A DNA stretch of 49,247 nucleotides from 20CM-2-65-7 sp035943355 (GTDB lineage: Bacteria > Gemmatimonadota > Gemmatimonadetes > Gemmatimonadales > GWC2-71-9). The position numbers were made by a program, and so were the translations under genes. Each line of letters starts with the position of its first letter. The first letter of the stretch is position 1. This document shows positions 38,456 through 47,489 of this stretch, in pieces. Under the pieces are notes generated by a model. The model did no database searches. It worked only from the letters and a program-made list of their open reading frames with translations, and was not told where the DNA came from. The DNA lies in assembly GCA_035943355.1 (NCBI GenBank), contig DASZCG010000013.1, forward strand, positions 1 to 49,247, in the 5' to 3' direction.

Positions 38456-39639
38456 GCGTCCTCGAGCGCCGCGACACCCGGCAGAACCTTGCCCTCCAGA
38501 AACTCGAGCGATGCTCCTCCGCCCGTCGACACGTGCGTCAGCTTGTCTTCCATGCCGGCAACTGCCGCAACCGAATCGCCACCACCCACGACCGTCACAG
38601 CTCCCTTCTTCCCGGCTTCGACCAGCGCCTGAGCGATGGCGCGCGTGCCGGCGTCGAACGGCGGCGTTTCGAACACGCCCATCGGCCCATTCCAGAAGAT
38701 CGTCTTGGCGCGCAGCAGCCGGGCGCGGAAGTCGTGCTGAGTCGCCGCATCGATGTCGTAGACGGCCCATCCCTTGGAGATGGCATCGGCGGCGACGGAT
38801 TTGTTCTCCTGCGCGCGCTCGAGCGACGGCGCGATGATGGCTCCGCGCGGCAGGATCAGCTTCTTGCCGCTGTGCGCCAGCAGCTCTTTGGCGAGCGCGA
38901 GGCGATCGGGTTCGACGAGCGACGAGCCGACCTCGAGCCCCATCGCGGCGAAGAAGGTGCAGGCCATCGCGCCGCCGATGAGCAGCTCATCCACGCGCGG
39001 CAGCAACGAGCGAATGACGTCGATCTTGCCCGAGATCTTCGCGCCGCCCAGCACTGCGATGAACGGTTGCTTGGGATTGCTCAGCAGATCGCCGAGGAAC
39101 TTCAGTTCCTTCTCCATCAGGAATCCGGCCACCGCTGGTTTCAGCAGATGCGCGACGGCCTCGGTCGAGGCATGGGCTCGGTGTGCGGATCCGAATGCGT
39201 CGTTGACGTAGAGGTCGCCCAGCGCGGCAAACGTCTTCGCCAGCTCGGGATCGTTCTGCTCTTCGCCCGGCCAGAAGCGTGTGTTCTCGACGAGTGCCAC
39301 GCCGCCGCGCGGCAAGCGCCGTGTAGCGGCAACACCGGTTGCGGGATCGGGGATGAGTTCGACGGGGGCGCCGAGCAGTCCTTCCAGATCGCGCACGATG
39401 TGCTTGAGGGAGTACTGCGGGTCGGGGGGGAGCCCGCCTTTCGGCCGGCCCAGATGCGAGAGCAGGATGACCCGCGCACCCTTGTCGCGCAGATACTCGA
39501 TCGTGGGGAGCGCAGCGCGCAGGCGCGTGTCGTCGGTGACCTTGCCGTTCTTGAGCGGGACGTTGAAGTCGACCCGTACCAGCGCGCGCTTGCCGTCCAG
39601 CGCCTGCGGGGGAAGGTCCCGCAGGCTCCGTTTGCTCAA
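38452..39639 (-). CDS. pgk: Phosphoglycerate kinase
   Basis: Transfers phosphate from 1,3-bisphosphoglycerate to ADP; 395 residues. The TTG start overlaps the gap stop as TTGA (LSKRSLRDLPPQALDGKRAL). ALVRVDFNVPLKNGKVTDDT and ILLSHLGRPKG are substrate-side motifs. FGSAHRAHAST, LGGAKISGKIDVI and WNGPMGVFETPPFDAGT follow. VVGGGDSVAA and STGGGASLEFLEGK bind nucleotide. A longer open frame upstream lies inside gap and is not used. Coupled by four-base overlaps to both neighbours. Confidence 0.96.
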   Translation of the reverse strand: MSKRSLRDLPPQALDGKRALVRVDFNVPLKNGKVTDDTRLRAALPTIEYLRDKGARVILLSHLGRPKGGLPPDPQYSLKHIVRDLEGLLGAPVELIPDPATGVAATRRLPRGGVALVENTRFWPGEEQNDPELAKTFAALGDLYVNDAFGSAHRAHASTEAVAHLLKPAVAGFLMEKELKFLGDLLSNPKQPFIAVLGGAKISGKIDVIRSLLPRVDELLIGGAMACTFFAAMGLEVGSSLVEPDRLALAKELLAHSGKKLILPRGAIIAPSLERAQENKSVAADAISKGWAVYDIDAATQHDFRARLLRAKTIFWNGPMGVFETPPFDAGTRAIAQALVEAGKKGAVTVVGGGDSVAAVAGMEDKLTHVSTGGGASLEFLEGKVLPGVAALEDA

Positions 39640-40649
39640 CGGTGGCTTCCGATGTAGGCGAGCAGGTCTACGCAGCGCGCCGAATAGCCCATCTCGTTGT
39701 CGTACCACGACGAGATGTGCACCAGCGAGCCGTCGATGACGGCGGTCGACATCGTGTCGATGACGCTCGAGTAGAGGCTGCCGATGTAGTCGGTGGAGAC
39801 CAGCGGTTCGTCGCTCGTGTCGAGAATCCCCTTGAGCGGACCAGATGCCGCGGCCTTCTTGAAGGCCGCGTTCACGGCCTCGACGGTCGTCGGTTTTTCC
39901 ACGTCGGCGACGAGCTCGACAATCGAGACGTCCGGCGTGGGCACGCGCAGCGAGATGCCGTCGATCTTGCCCTTCACTTCGGGGATGACGAGGCCGGTGG
40001 CCTTTGCCGCGCCGGTCGTGGTCGGGATGATGCTCAGCGCTGCCGCCCGCGCGCGTCGCAGATCTTTGTGGGGGAGGTCGAGGATCTGCTGGTCGTTCGT
40101 ATAGCTGTGCACCGTCGTCATGAAGCCATGCTTGAAGCCAAAGTTGTCCATCACGACTTTCACCATCGGCACGAGGCAATTGGTGGTGCACGACGCGTTG
40201 GAGATGATCGCGTGCCTGGCGGGATCGTACTTCTCGTGATTGACGCCCATGCAGATCGTGATGTCCTCGCCTTTGGCCGGCGCCGAGATCACCACCTTTT
40301 TTGCCCCCGCCGCGAGGTGCTTGGACGCGCTCTCCTTGTCGGTGAACCGTCCCGTGCTCTCGAGCACGAACTCGACGCCGAGCTCCTTCCAGGGAAGCTT
40401 CTCGGGCTCCTTGATGGCGGAGACCTTGATCGATTTGCCGTTGACGACCAGCGCGTCACCCTTCGTCTCCACGGTGCCGGGAAAGCGTTTGTGCACCGAA
40501 TCGTACTTCAAGAGGTGCGCCAGCGTCTTCGTGTCGGTGATGTCGTTGACTCCGACGAACTCGATCTCGGTCTGCTTGGCCATCGTCGCCGCGCGCAGGA
40601 CGTTGCGTCCGATGCGGCCGAACCCGTTGATCCCTACCCGAACCGCCAT
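39636..40649 (-). CDS. gap: Glyceraldehyde-3-phosphate dehydrogenase
   Basis: NAD-dependent, phosphorylating enzyme of 337 residues. VRVGINGFGRIGRNVLRAAT is the NAD site, and ISNASCTTNCLVPMVKV contains the catalytic Cys154. HSYTNDQQILDLPHKDLRRA and the C-terminal SWYDNEMGYSARCVDLLAYI are standard. VNDITDTKTLAHLLKYDSVH suggests NAD rather than NADP preference (Asp after the second strand). It begins nine bases after comF and heads the gap-pgk-tpiA string. Confidence 0.96.
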   Translation of the reverse strand: MAVRVGINGFGRIGRNVLRAATMAKQTEIEFVGVNDITDTKTLAHLLKYDSVHKRFPGTVETKGDALVVNGKSIKVSAIKEPEKLPWKELGVEFVLESTGRFTDKESASKHLAAGAKKVVISAPAKGEDITICMGVNHEKYDPARHAIISNASCTTNCLVPMVKVVMDNFGFKHGFMTTVHSYTNDQQILDLPHKDLRRARAAALSIIPTTTGAAKATGLVIPEVKGKIDGISLRVPTPDVSIVELVADVEKPTTVEAVNAAFKKAAASGPLKGILDTSDEPLVSTDYIGSLYSSVIDTMSTAVIDGSLVHISSWYDNEMGYSARCVDLLAYIGSHR

Positions 40650-40658
40650 GTTCTCCTC

Positions 40659-41366
40659 TTAGGTGAAGTCTGGAATTGCCGCGCGGGCGAAGGTGACGCC
40701 GTGAATCGTCGTCGCGCCCGATTGCGCTAACGCTCTGGCTGCTTCGGCTAACGTCGCACCAGTGGTGAAGACATCGTCGATGAGGACGAGCGTCGCCCGA
40801 TGTGTCTCTCTGGTTGCCGAAAATGCTCCAGCGACGTTCGCTAGCCGGGTCTCCGGTGTCAACGCCGTTTGCGTCGGCGTGTCGCGCGTGCGGACCAGCA
40901 CGTCAACAAGCACGGGAATCCGCCACTCTCTCGCGAGCGCCCGCGCCAGCACGGCGCTCTGATTGTAACCGCGCTCGCGCAGCCGCTTGGTCGCGAGCGG
41001 AATCGGGACCAACGCCGACGGTCCGTGGGATGGAGGCCGGAGCGCCGTCATGGCCGCCGCCAAATCGTCGGCGATGCGCGGCAAGCCGCCGTATTTCAAC
41101 GCATGGACCGCCTGCTGCGCTCCTGCGGCGAGCCAGGCCGCAGATCGCACGGACTGGAGCGCCCGTGGCCAGGCACTGCACAGGCGGCACGGTCCGAAAT
41201 GGGGCTCCGGTTGACCGCACCGCTCGCACCAGGGTGGGCGAACGGGACGCCAGCGTTGCCGGCACAATCCGCACACGATGCGCTGCGCATCGCGAGAGCC
41301 GAGCAGCGCATGACACAGCAGGCACTCGGCGGGAAGAAGGAGCTGCTCGACTGCCGCGCTAAACAC
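40659..41366 (-). CDS. comF: ComF-family phosphoribosyltransferase-like protein
   Basis: Protein of 235 residues with an N-terminal zinc ribbon (CLLC, CGLC, CERC and CRLC pairs within the first 65 residues) and a phosphoribosyltransferase fold. PIPLATKRLRERGYNQSAVL and the PRPP loop VLIDDVFTTGATLAEAA are family signatures. ComF proteins take part in DNA uptake during natural transformation in some bacteria. The GTG start overlaps the aroE stop by eight bases. Location before glycolytic genes is not informative about function. Confidence 0.9.
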   Translation of the reverse strand: MFSAAVEQLLLPAECLLCHALLGSRDAQRIVCGLCRQRWRPVRPPWCERCGQPEPHFGPCRLCSAWPRALQSVRSAAWLAAGAQQAVHALKYGGLPRIADDLAAAMTALRPPSHGPSALVPIPLATKRLRERGYNQSAVLARALAREWRIPVLVDVLVRTRDTPTQTALTPETRLANVAGAFSATRETHRATLVLIDDVFTTGATLAEAARALAQSGATTIHGVTFARAAIPDFT

Positions 41367-42183
41367 GCAGCGCGCGACTGACCGCGGCGCGCATGACTTC
41401 GACGGGCGGCACGTGGTCCGGAAAGAACCGCGCGAACGCGGCCGCTCCCTGCTGCACCAGCATCTCCCGGCCGTCTATCGCTGCAATGCCGCGCTCGCGC
41501 AGCGTATGGACCCAGCGCGTCTCCCCGGGAGCGTACACGAGGTCGAGCGCGGTGTGCGCGCCCGGGATGTGATTTACATCGACCGGCAGCGGATCGTGCC
41601 CGGCGAGCCCGAGTGGCGTGGCATTGATCGCGACGTCCACCTCGACGGGGCCACCTGCGACGTGCGCATCCGCGCCGATGCCGCTCGCCCACGCGCCGAA
41701 CTGCCGGGCGCGCTCGGCGTCGCGCGACCGCACCCAGAGTGCCGCGCCGCGCTCGGCCGCCACCGCCGCCACGGCGCGCGCCGACCCGCCCGTCCCGACC
41801 ACGAGCCAACGCCCACCCTGCTCCGCGACGCCGATCCGCGCCAGCGCTTTCGAAACGCCCACGACGTCCGTGTTGTCTCCCACCAGGTCGCTGCCCTCCG
41901 TCCAGAACGTATTGCAGGCGCCGACACGCGCGCAGACATCCGTTTTGCGCGTCACGGATCCTTCGACCGCCTCTTTGTGGGGAACGGTGACGTTGCCCGC
42001 GCCTCCGGTGGCGCGCTGCATCGCTAAGACCGCGGGCAGCGCCTGCGGGGTGACACGGATCGCGACGTACACCGCGTCGATGCCGAGCGCGCGGAACGCG
42101 GCGTTGTGCATGGCGGGGGAGAGGGAGTGGGCCACCGGATCGCCGATGACCACCAGGAGTCGCGTCTTAGCGCTTATCTCCAC
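41359..42183 (-). CDS. aroE: Shikimate dehydrogenase
   Basis: NADPH-dependent reduction of 3-dehydroshikimate in aromatic amino acid synthesis; 274 residues. VIGDPVAHSLSPAMHNAAFR and GNVTVPHKEAV carry the shikimate-binding Ser and the catalytic Lys. GDNTDVVG has the conserved Asp. VVGTGGSARAVAAVAAERGA is the NADP loop, and MLVQQGAAAFARFF the C-terminal Gln. I use GTG 42183, which overlaps the phosphatase gene by 17 bases; upstream sequence in frame is not aroE-like. Confidence 0.93.
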   Translation of the reverse strand: MEISAKTRLLVVIGDPVAHSLSPAMHNAAFRALGIDAVYVAIRVTPQALPAVLAMQRATGGAGNVTVPHKEAVEGSVTRKTDVCARVGACNTFWTEGSDLVGDNTDVVGVSKALARIGVAEQGGRWLVVGTGGSARAVAAVAAERGAALWVRSRDAERARQFGAWASGIGADAHVAGGPVEVDVAINATPLGLAGHDPLPVDVNHIPGAHTALDLVYAPGETRWVHTLRERGIAAIDGREMLVQQGAAAFARFFPDHVPPVEVMRAAVSRALRV

Positions 42184-42637
42184 GCTTGCTTTCGGCGGCC
42201 AGCCGGTCCGCCACGGCGGCGGCGAGGGCCTCGAGCTCCTGACACGTATCACGGTACACGTCGAGATCGCCGCCGAAGGGGTCGCTCACCTCATCGTCGC
42301 CGCGGCCGGCGTATTCGCCGAGGACGAAGACGCGACCTTCGCCGCCCAGCTCGTCGACGCGCGCGCGGTGATGACGCGCCATCGTGAGGATCAAGTTGGC
42401 CTGCTCGACGAGCTCGCGGGTGAGCAGGCGGGCTCGATGGCCGGAGAGATCGAGGCCGCGTTCGAGACCCACGAGGTAGGCGCCCTCCGATGCCGGTGCG
42501 CCGTCCCACGCTCCCGTGCCCGCGGACGTGACTCTCACGTCGAGCCCGCGCTCTTTGAGCGCGCGCTCCAGCAGCGCGGCAGCGAGCGGGCTGCGGCAAA
42601 TGTTGCCGGTGCAGACGAACAGAACGTGCTGAGTCAT
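42167..42637 (-). CDS. Low-molecular-weight protein phosphatase
   Basis: Cysteine phosphatase of 156 residues. The P-loop VLFVCTGNICRSPLAAALLE carries the catalytic Cys and Arg, and DPFGGDLDVY the general-acid Asp. The residue after Asn in the loop is Ile, as in tyrosine phosphatases; the arginine phosphatase YwlE has Thr there, so phosphotyrosine is the likelier substrate. It starts with ATG overlapping the tsaC stop by four bases and is followed by aroE. No tyrosine kinase gene is visible in the window. Confidence 0.92.
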   Translation of the reverse strand: MTQHVLFVCTGNICRSPLAAALLERALKERGLDVRVTSAGTGAWDGAPASEGAYLVGLERGLDLSGHRARLLTRELVEQANLILTMARHHRARVDELGGEGRVFVLGEYAGRGDDEVSDPFGGDLDVYRDTCQELEALAAAVADRLAAESKRGDKR

Positions 42638-43287
42638 GGTGCGAGGCTGCCGACGGCGCGGCGCAATTCGTGAACGCTGAGCGTGCCTTCACGGACGATC
42701 TGCGGCCGCGGTCGCGTGCAGTCAACCACGGTCGATGGCGGCCGGTTCCCCAGCACCCCACCGTCGAGCACGAGCAGCTCTCCCTGCTGGACCGCGGCGG
42801 CGAAGTCGCGAGTAATCGCGGCGGCCCCGGGCCCCGGCGGCTGCCCCGGTAGATTGGCCGACGTCGACGTCAGCGGTCCGCCAAGTGCCGCGACCAGCCG
42901 GGCGATCGCCTGATGCGACGTCCAGCGCACCGCGATGCCGCCGTCCGGTCCGCGGAGCAGGTCGGGCAGGCGACCTGAGCCACCGGGGAGCACCAGCGTC
43001 AGCGGCCCCGGCCAGAACGCCCGCGCCAGCGCATCGGCGGACGCATTGAACGCCAGGCCGTGTGCCTCAGCCATCGACCGATCGCTGATCAATAACAGGA
43101 ATGGCTTGCTGGCGGCGCGGCCCTTCATCGCGGCCAGCGCCGCGACGTCCGCCTGCACGGCGCGCGAACCGAAGCCATACACGGTCTCGGTGGGATACGC
43201 GAGCAGGCCGCCCTGCCCCAGGTGCTGCACCACCTGCGGGATCGCGGCGGCAATCTCCGCGTCCGATTGAAATGGCAGCGGGTTCAA
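42634..43287 (-). CDS. tsaC: L-threonylcarbamoyladenylate synthase (YrdC/Sua5 domain)
   Basis: Makes threonylcarbamoyl-AMP from threonine, bicarbonate and ATP for the t6A37 modification of ANN-decoding tRNAs; 217 residues. LLAYPTETVYGFGSRA, AMKGRAASKPFLLLIS and GPLTSTSANLPGQPPG form the nucleotide and threonine site. VDCTRPRPQIVREGTLS is the usual C-terminal part of the YrdC domain. No Sua5 C-terminal domain is present. The ATG overlaps the ispD stop by four bases. Other t6A genes (tsaB, tsaD, tsaE) are not here. Confidence 0.93.
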   Translation of the reverse strand: MNPLPFQSDAEIAAAIPQVVQHLGQGGLLAYPTETVYGFGSRAVQADVAALAAMKGRAASKPFLLLISDRSMAEAHGLAFNASADALARAFWPGPLTLVLPGGSGRLPDLLRGPDGGIAVRWTSHQAIARLVAALGGPLTSTSANLPGQPPGPGAAAITRDFAAAVQQGELLVLDGGVLGNRPPSTVVDCTRPRPQIVREGTLSVHELRRAVGSLAP

Positions 43288-44018
43288 CGCAATTCACGCG
43301 CGAGAGCCTCGGCGATCCGGAAATCGTCGGCCGTCGTAATCTTCACATTGTACGGTGAATCGGGGACCAACTCCACCGGAAATCCGGCGCGCTCGCAGAC
43401 TTCGGCGTCGTCGCTGGGCGCCGGTCCGTCGGCGCGCGCCGGGGGAAGCTGCGCGTAGGCGTCGTGCAGCATTTGCCGCGGGAAGCCCTGTGGTGTTTGT
43501 GCCCGCCAGATGCGCTCGCGATCGACGGTGCGCGCGATCCGCGGCGTCGGGCGAACTGTGGTGCCCCGCTCTATTTCCTTGAGCGTGTCGGAGGCGGGCA
43601 CCGCGGCGACCGCACCCACACCGGCGCGCACCCGCGCAATGACCGCGTCGATCGTGCCGCGGCTGACGAACGGGCGCGCGGCATCGTGCACCAGCACGAC
43701 AATAGAGTCTGGCGCCAGTGCCTCGAGTCCCGCGCGCACCGAGTCAGCGCGCTGCGCGCCGCCCGGCACGAGACCGAGCCGGTCGCCGCGCAGCTTGCTG
43801 AGCCACTCCGGCGGGCGCTCGGCGTAACCGGGAGGCAACGCGACGATCACCTGGCGCACCTCCGGATGTCCGGTGAAGGGCCGCAACGCGCGCAGCAGCA
43901 TCGGCACGCCCAGGATGGGGCGGAACTGCTTCGGCTCGCCTGGCCCCGCCCGCACGCCCGCTCCGGCCGCAACGACGATGACGCCGACGTCAGGCGGCGA
44001 GCCGACGGGTGAGCTCAC
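43284..44018 (-). CDS. ispD: 2-C-methyl-D-erythritol 4-phosphate cytidylyltransferase
   Basis: Third enzyme of the MEP isoprenoid pathway, forming CDP-methylerythritol; 244 residues. VIVVAAGAGVRAGPGEPKQF is the CTP-binding signature, LVHDAARPFVS the conserved Asp-Ala-Ala-Arg loop, and RAQTPQGFPRQML and SPYNVKITTADDFRIAEAL the C-terminal motifs. I choose GTG 44018 because GGAGG lies close upstream; TTG 44036 is an alternative. Both overlap the radA 3' end. No ispF follows, so the two are not fused or paired here. Confidence 0.93.
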   Translation of the reverse strand: MSSPVGSPPDVGVIVVAAGAGVRAGPGEPKQFRPILGVPMLLRALRPFTGHPEVRQVIVALPPGYAERPPEWLSKLRGDRLGLVPGGAQRADSVRAGLEALAPDSIVVLVHDAARPFVSRGTIDAVIARVRAGVGAVAAVPASDTLKEIERGTTVRPTPRIARTVDRERIWRAQTPQGFPRQMLHDAYAQLPPARADGPAPSDDAEVCERAGFPVELVPDSPYNVKITTADDFRIAEALARELR

Positions 44019-45354
44019 CGATTCCCTCCAGCCCAATCACCTCGAGGTCGCCGTTGCTTGCGGGGCCGCGCGAGCGGGCCGACAAGAACACGCGGCGGAA
44101 GCCCTGGCGCGCCGCCTCCGCGAGGCGCCGCTCGACACCGGCGACCGGGCGAATCTCGCCGCCCAGCCCAACCTCACCGAGAAACAGGGCATCAGCCGGG
44201 ACCGGGCGGTCGTGGACACTCGAGACCAGAGCGGCAAGGACCGCAAGGTCTGTCGAAGGCTCGATCAGTCTCATGCCGCCCGTCACATTCACAAACACGT
44301 CCAGATTGCCGAACGGCAGCCCACCGCGCCGCTCCAGCACGGCCAGCAGCAGCGCCAGGCGCCGATGATCGAGGCCGGTCGCGACGCGCTGGGGTGTGCC
44401 GAATCCTGCTTTCGACGCGAGCGCCTGGATCTCGACGAGCATCGGCCGCGTCCCCTCCATCAACGCCGTGACCGCCGATCCCGACGCACCGGTGCTGCGG
44501 CCGGCCAGGAACGCCGCCGCGGGATTCGCGACCGGCTCGAGTCCCGATCCCGTCATGCTGAAGACGCCGATCTCGTCAACCGAGCCAAAGCGGTTTTTTA
44601 CCGCGCGCAGGATGCGGTGATCGAGCGTCGTCTCGCCTTCGAAGTACAGCACGGTGTCCACGATGTGCTCGAGCGTCTTGGGCCCCGCGATCCCACCGCC
44701 CTTGGTCACGTGGCCCACGAGCAGGACCGCCGGTCCGGACTCTTTCGCGAAACGCATGAGTCGAGCGGCGCACTCGCGCACCTGGCCGACATTTCCTGGC
44801 GCGCCTTCCAGCTCCTCCGTGTACGTCGTCTGCACGGAGTCGAGCAGCACGACACTCGATTTGAGCTGCGTCGCGTGGTGAACGATCGACTCGAGCCGGG
44901 TCTCGCCGAGGACATGGATGCCGCCCGCGTCTTCCTGGAGACGATCGGCGCGCAAGCGCAGCTGATCGGGTGACTCCTCACCCGAGACGTACAAGGTCGC
45001 GATGCCCTGGCGTTCCAGTCGCGCGGCGCACTGCATCAGCAACGTCGATTTGCCGATGCCGGGCTCGCCGCCGACGAGGGTCACGGAGCCTGGGACGATG
45101 CCGCCGCCGAGGACGAAATCGAACTCGGCGAGGCCGGTGCGCCAGCGCGCCACCGCTGACGATTGGAGCTCATTGAGCCGGACCGGTGGTTGGCCGGGCG
45201 GACTGCCCGCCTGCCCGCCAGCCCGCCTGCTCGCTCGCCCGACGGCCTCCTCCACCAACGAATTCCACGCGCCGCACGCGTCGCACTTGCCGCCCCACTT
45301 CGGTTGGTCGGCGCCACATTCGATGCAGCGAAATACCGAGCGGCCCTTAGGCAC
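43990..45354 (-). CDS. radA: DNA repair protein RadA
   Basis: RecA-like ATPase that promotes branch migration in recombination; 454 residues. An N-terminal zinc finger (FRCIECGADQPKWGGKCDAC) is followed by Walker A (GGEPGIGKSTLLMQ), the RadA signature KNRFGSVDEIGVF and a Lon-like C-terminal domain with VNVTGGMRLIEPSTDLAVLA. I use GTG 45354 with GGGAGG four bases upstream; it overlaps the dnaB stop by eight bases. A 15-residue longer reading lies within dnaB. Length is standard. Confidence 0.95.
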   Translation of the reverse strand: MPKGRSVFRCIECGADQPKWGGKCDACGAWNSLVEEAVGRASRRAGGQAGSPPGQPPVRLNELQSSAVARWRTGLAEFDFVLGGGIVPGSVTLVGGEPGIGKSTLLMQCAARLERQGIATLYVSGEESPDQLRLRADRLQEDAGGIHVLGETRLESIVHHATQLKSSVVLLDSVQTTYTEELEGAPGNVGQVRECAARLMRFAKESGPAVLLVGHVTKGGGIAGPKTLEHIVDTVLYFEGETTLDHRILRAVKNRFGSVDEIGVFSMTGSGLEPVANPAAAFLAGRSTGASGSAVTALMEGTRPMLVEIQALASKAGFGTPQRVATGLDHRRLALLLAVLERRGGLPFGNLDVFVNVTGGMRLIEPSTDLAVLAALVSSVHDRPVPADALFLGEVGLGGEIRPVAGVERRLAEAARQGFRRVFLSARSRGPASNGDLEVIGLEGIGELTRRLAA

Positions 45355-46762
45355 TCGCCCTCCCTCCCGCCGGGGCCTCACGCGCCGTGTAGTTGTCAAA
45401 GCGCGTGTATTCTTTCTTGAAGTGCAGCTTCAGCATTCCCGTGGGCCCGTTGCGCTGCTTGCCCACGATGACCTCGGCGATGCCCTCGATGCTCTCATTC
45501 GTTTTGGGATCCACGGGGCCGTCGTAAAACTCCTGCCGGTAGATGAAGCACACGACGTCGGCGTCCTGCTCGATCGCGCCCGATTCGCGCAGGTCGGAAA
45601 GCTGCGGCCGGCGGTGTTCGCCGCCGCGCTGCTCCGGCGCGCGCGACAGCTGCGAGATGGCCACCACGGGAACGTCCAGTTCCTTCGCCAGCGCCTTCAG
45701 CGAGCGCGAAATGTAGGAGATCTCCTGCTGCCGGTTTTCAACGTCGCCCGGGCCCTCCATCAACTGCAGGTAATCCACGATCACGAGCGCGATGTCGTGT
45801 TCGGCCTTGAGCCGCCGGGCCTTGGAGCGCATGGCGAGCGGCGTCAGGGAGGCGGAGTCGTCGATCCAGATGGGCGCCGTGCCGAGCAATCCCGCGGCGC
45901 GCGCGAGCTTGGGGTAGTCGTCGTCGCGCAGCTGGCCGCGGCGCAGTCGCTGCGCGTCGACCAGGCCCTCCGAGCACAGCAACCGCTGCACCAGCTGATC
46001 TTTCGACATTTCCAGCGAGAAAAACGCGGTGGCGGTGTTGTGCTCGATCGCGGCGTGCTGCACGATGTTCAGCGCCAGCGCCGTCTTTCCCATGGAGGGC
46101 CGCGCGGCGAGGATGATGAGATCGGAGCGCTGAAAGCCCGCCGTGTAGCGATCGAGATCAGTGAACCCGCTGGGGACTCCCGTCAACGCGCCCGCACCCG
46201 ATTGGAGTGCCTCGATGCGCTCCATCGTCGGCCAGATCAGCTCCTTGATGCGGATGAATTCTTCGGCCCGCCGGAACTGGGCGACCTGAAAGACGCGATG
46301 CTCCGCGTTATCGAGCACTTCGCCGGCCGTATCGTGCCCTTCGTAGACGTCCTGAATGATCCCGGTAGCGGCCTCGACCAGACGCCGCATGACCGCCTTG
46401 TCGCGCACGATCTTGGCGTGGTAGTCGATGTTGGCCGCGGTGGGCACGACGTCCACCAACGCGGCGATGTACTCCATCCCGCCCGCGCGATCCAGATCGC
46501 CGCGGCGGGACAGCTCGTCGCGCAGGGTCACGGGATCGATGACGTCGCCGCGCTCCGTCAGGGACAGCATCGACCGGAACAACAGCCGATGGCTCTCCTT
46601 GTAGAACATTGTGTCGTCCAGGATCTCGGCGGATTTCAATGCCGCGTCCTGGTCGAGCAACATCGCCCCTAAGACGGCTTGCTCGGCCTCGTTACTCCAC
46701 GGCGTCTGCCGGCCGGCGTATTGCTCAGTCGGCGAGGAGGTGAGCGGCGATACGGACGTCAT
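45347..46762 (-). CDS. dnaB: Replicative DNA helicase
   Basis: Ring helicase that unwinds the replication fork; 471 residues. The N-terminal helical domain (EAEQAVLGAMLLDQDAALKS) is followed by a linker and the RecA-like motor with Walker A (ILAARPSMGKTALALNI). The FFSLEMSKDQLVQRLL motif, Walker B (LVIVDYLQLMEG) and SDLRESGAIEQDADVV complete the motor. No intein is present at the usual Walker A site. The ATG lies 38 bases inside the udg gene. The Arg/Gly-rich tail is short. Confidence 0.96.
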   Translation of the reverse strand: MTSVSPLTSSPTEQYAGRQTPWSNEAEQAVLGAMLLDQDAALKSAEILDDTMFYKESHRLLFRSMLSLTERGDVIDPVTLRDELSRRGDLDRAGGMEYIAALVDVVPTAANIDYHAKIVRDKAVMRRLVEAATGIIQDVYEGHDTAGEVLDNAEHRVFQVAQFRRAEEFIRIKELIWPTMERIEALQSGAGALTGVPSGFTDLDRYTAGFQRSDLIILAARPSMGKTALALNIVQHAAIEHNTATAFFSLEMSKDQLVQRLLCSEGLVDAQRLRRGQLRDDDYPKLARAAGLLGTAPIWIDDSASLTPLAMRSKARRLKAEHDIALVIVDYLQLMEGPGDVENRQQEISYISRSLKALAKELDVPVVAISQLSRAPEQRGGEHRRPQLSDLRESGAIEQDADVVCFIYRQEFYDGPVDPKTNESIEGIAEVIVGKQRNGPTGMLKLHFKKEYTRFDNYTAREAPAGGRASA

Positions 46763-47489
46763 CCCAGGTTGGTCTCTTCCAGTTGGGGTTCCGCAGCAGG
46801 GCGGCCGGGTGGTACGTCACCACCAGCGGAATGCCGCGGAACCGGTGAACCTGATTGCGCAGCGCGCCCAGCGACTGCTTGGTATTGAGCAGCGACTGCG
46901 CCGCCGTCCCGCCCATCGCCAGAATCACCTTCGGCTTAACGAGGTCGATCTGGCGATAGAGGTATGGCATGCACGCCGCGATCTCATCGTACTGCGGCAG
47001 CCGATTCTCGGGTGGGCGGCACTTCACGACGTTGCAGATGAAGACCTGATCACGCGGCAGCTTGATCGCTTCCAGGATCTTCGTCAACAATTCCCCCGCT
47101 CTGCCGACGAACGGACGTCCGGTCTCATCTTCGGTACGGCCAGGACCTTCACCCACGACGACGAGCTGCGCCGTCGCGGGCCCTTCTCCCGGTACGGTGT
47201 TGGTGCGGCCGCCGCACAGCTTGCATTTCTGGCACGCCGCGATGAGTGTCGCGACGTCGGCGAGACTGCTCGCTTTCTGGATCGGATCGTTGGCGAAGAG
47301 GTCGGCCGACGGAGGGTCGAAGCTCACGCCGGCAGGGGGCAGATCAGAAACGGGATTGTTAGCGCCGCTGTCGGCTTTCCCCGGGGTTGCGCCCGGGGTG
47401 ACCGAAACCGGGGGAAGTACCACCGAATCTCCCCCCAAGAGCCGCTGCTGTTTTAAGTATTCGATTACCAGAGCCCGCGCGTCAGTCAA
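46725..47489 (-). CDS. Family 4 uracil-DNA glycosylase ([4Fe-4S])
   Basis: Removes uracil from DNA; 254 residues. The four cluster Cys are visible as CQKCKLC (C-x2-C used), CNVVKCRPP and ACMPYLYRQ. VVGEGPGRTEDETGRPFVGR is the active-site and uracil loop, and TYHPAALLRNP the C-terminal His motif. The first 80 residues are a Pro/Ser-rich, low-complexity extension before the catalytic domain. The TTG start overlaps the coaBC stop as TTGA. Motif details place it in family 4 rather than family 5. Confidence 0.92.
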   Translation of the reverse strand: MTDARALVIEYLKQQRLLGGDSVVLPPVSVTPGATPGKADSGANNPVSDLPPAGVSFDPPSADLFANDPIQKASSLADVATLIAACQKCKLCGGRTNTVPGEGPATAQLVVVGEGPGRTEDETGRPFVGRAGELLTKILEAIKLPRDQVFICNVVKCRPPENRLPQYDEIAACMPYLYRQIDLVKPKVILAMGGTAAQSLLNTKQSLGALRNQVHRFRGIPLVVTYHPAALLRNPNWKRPTWDDVRIAAHLLAD

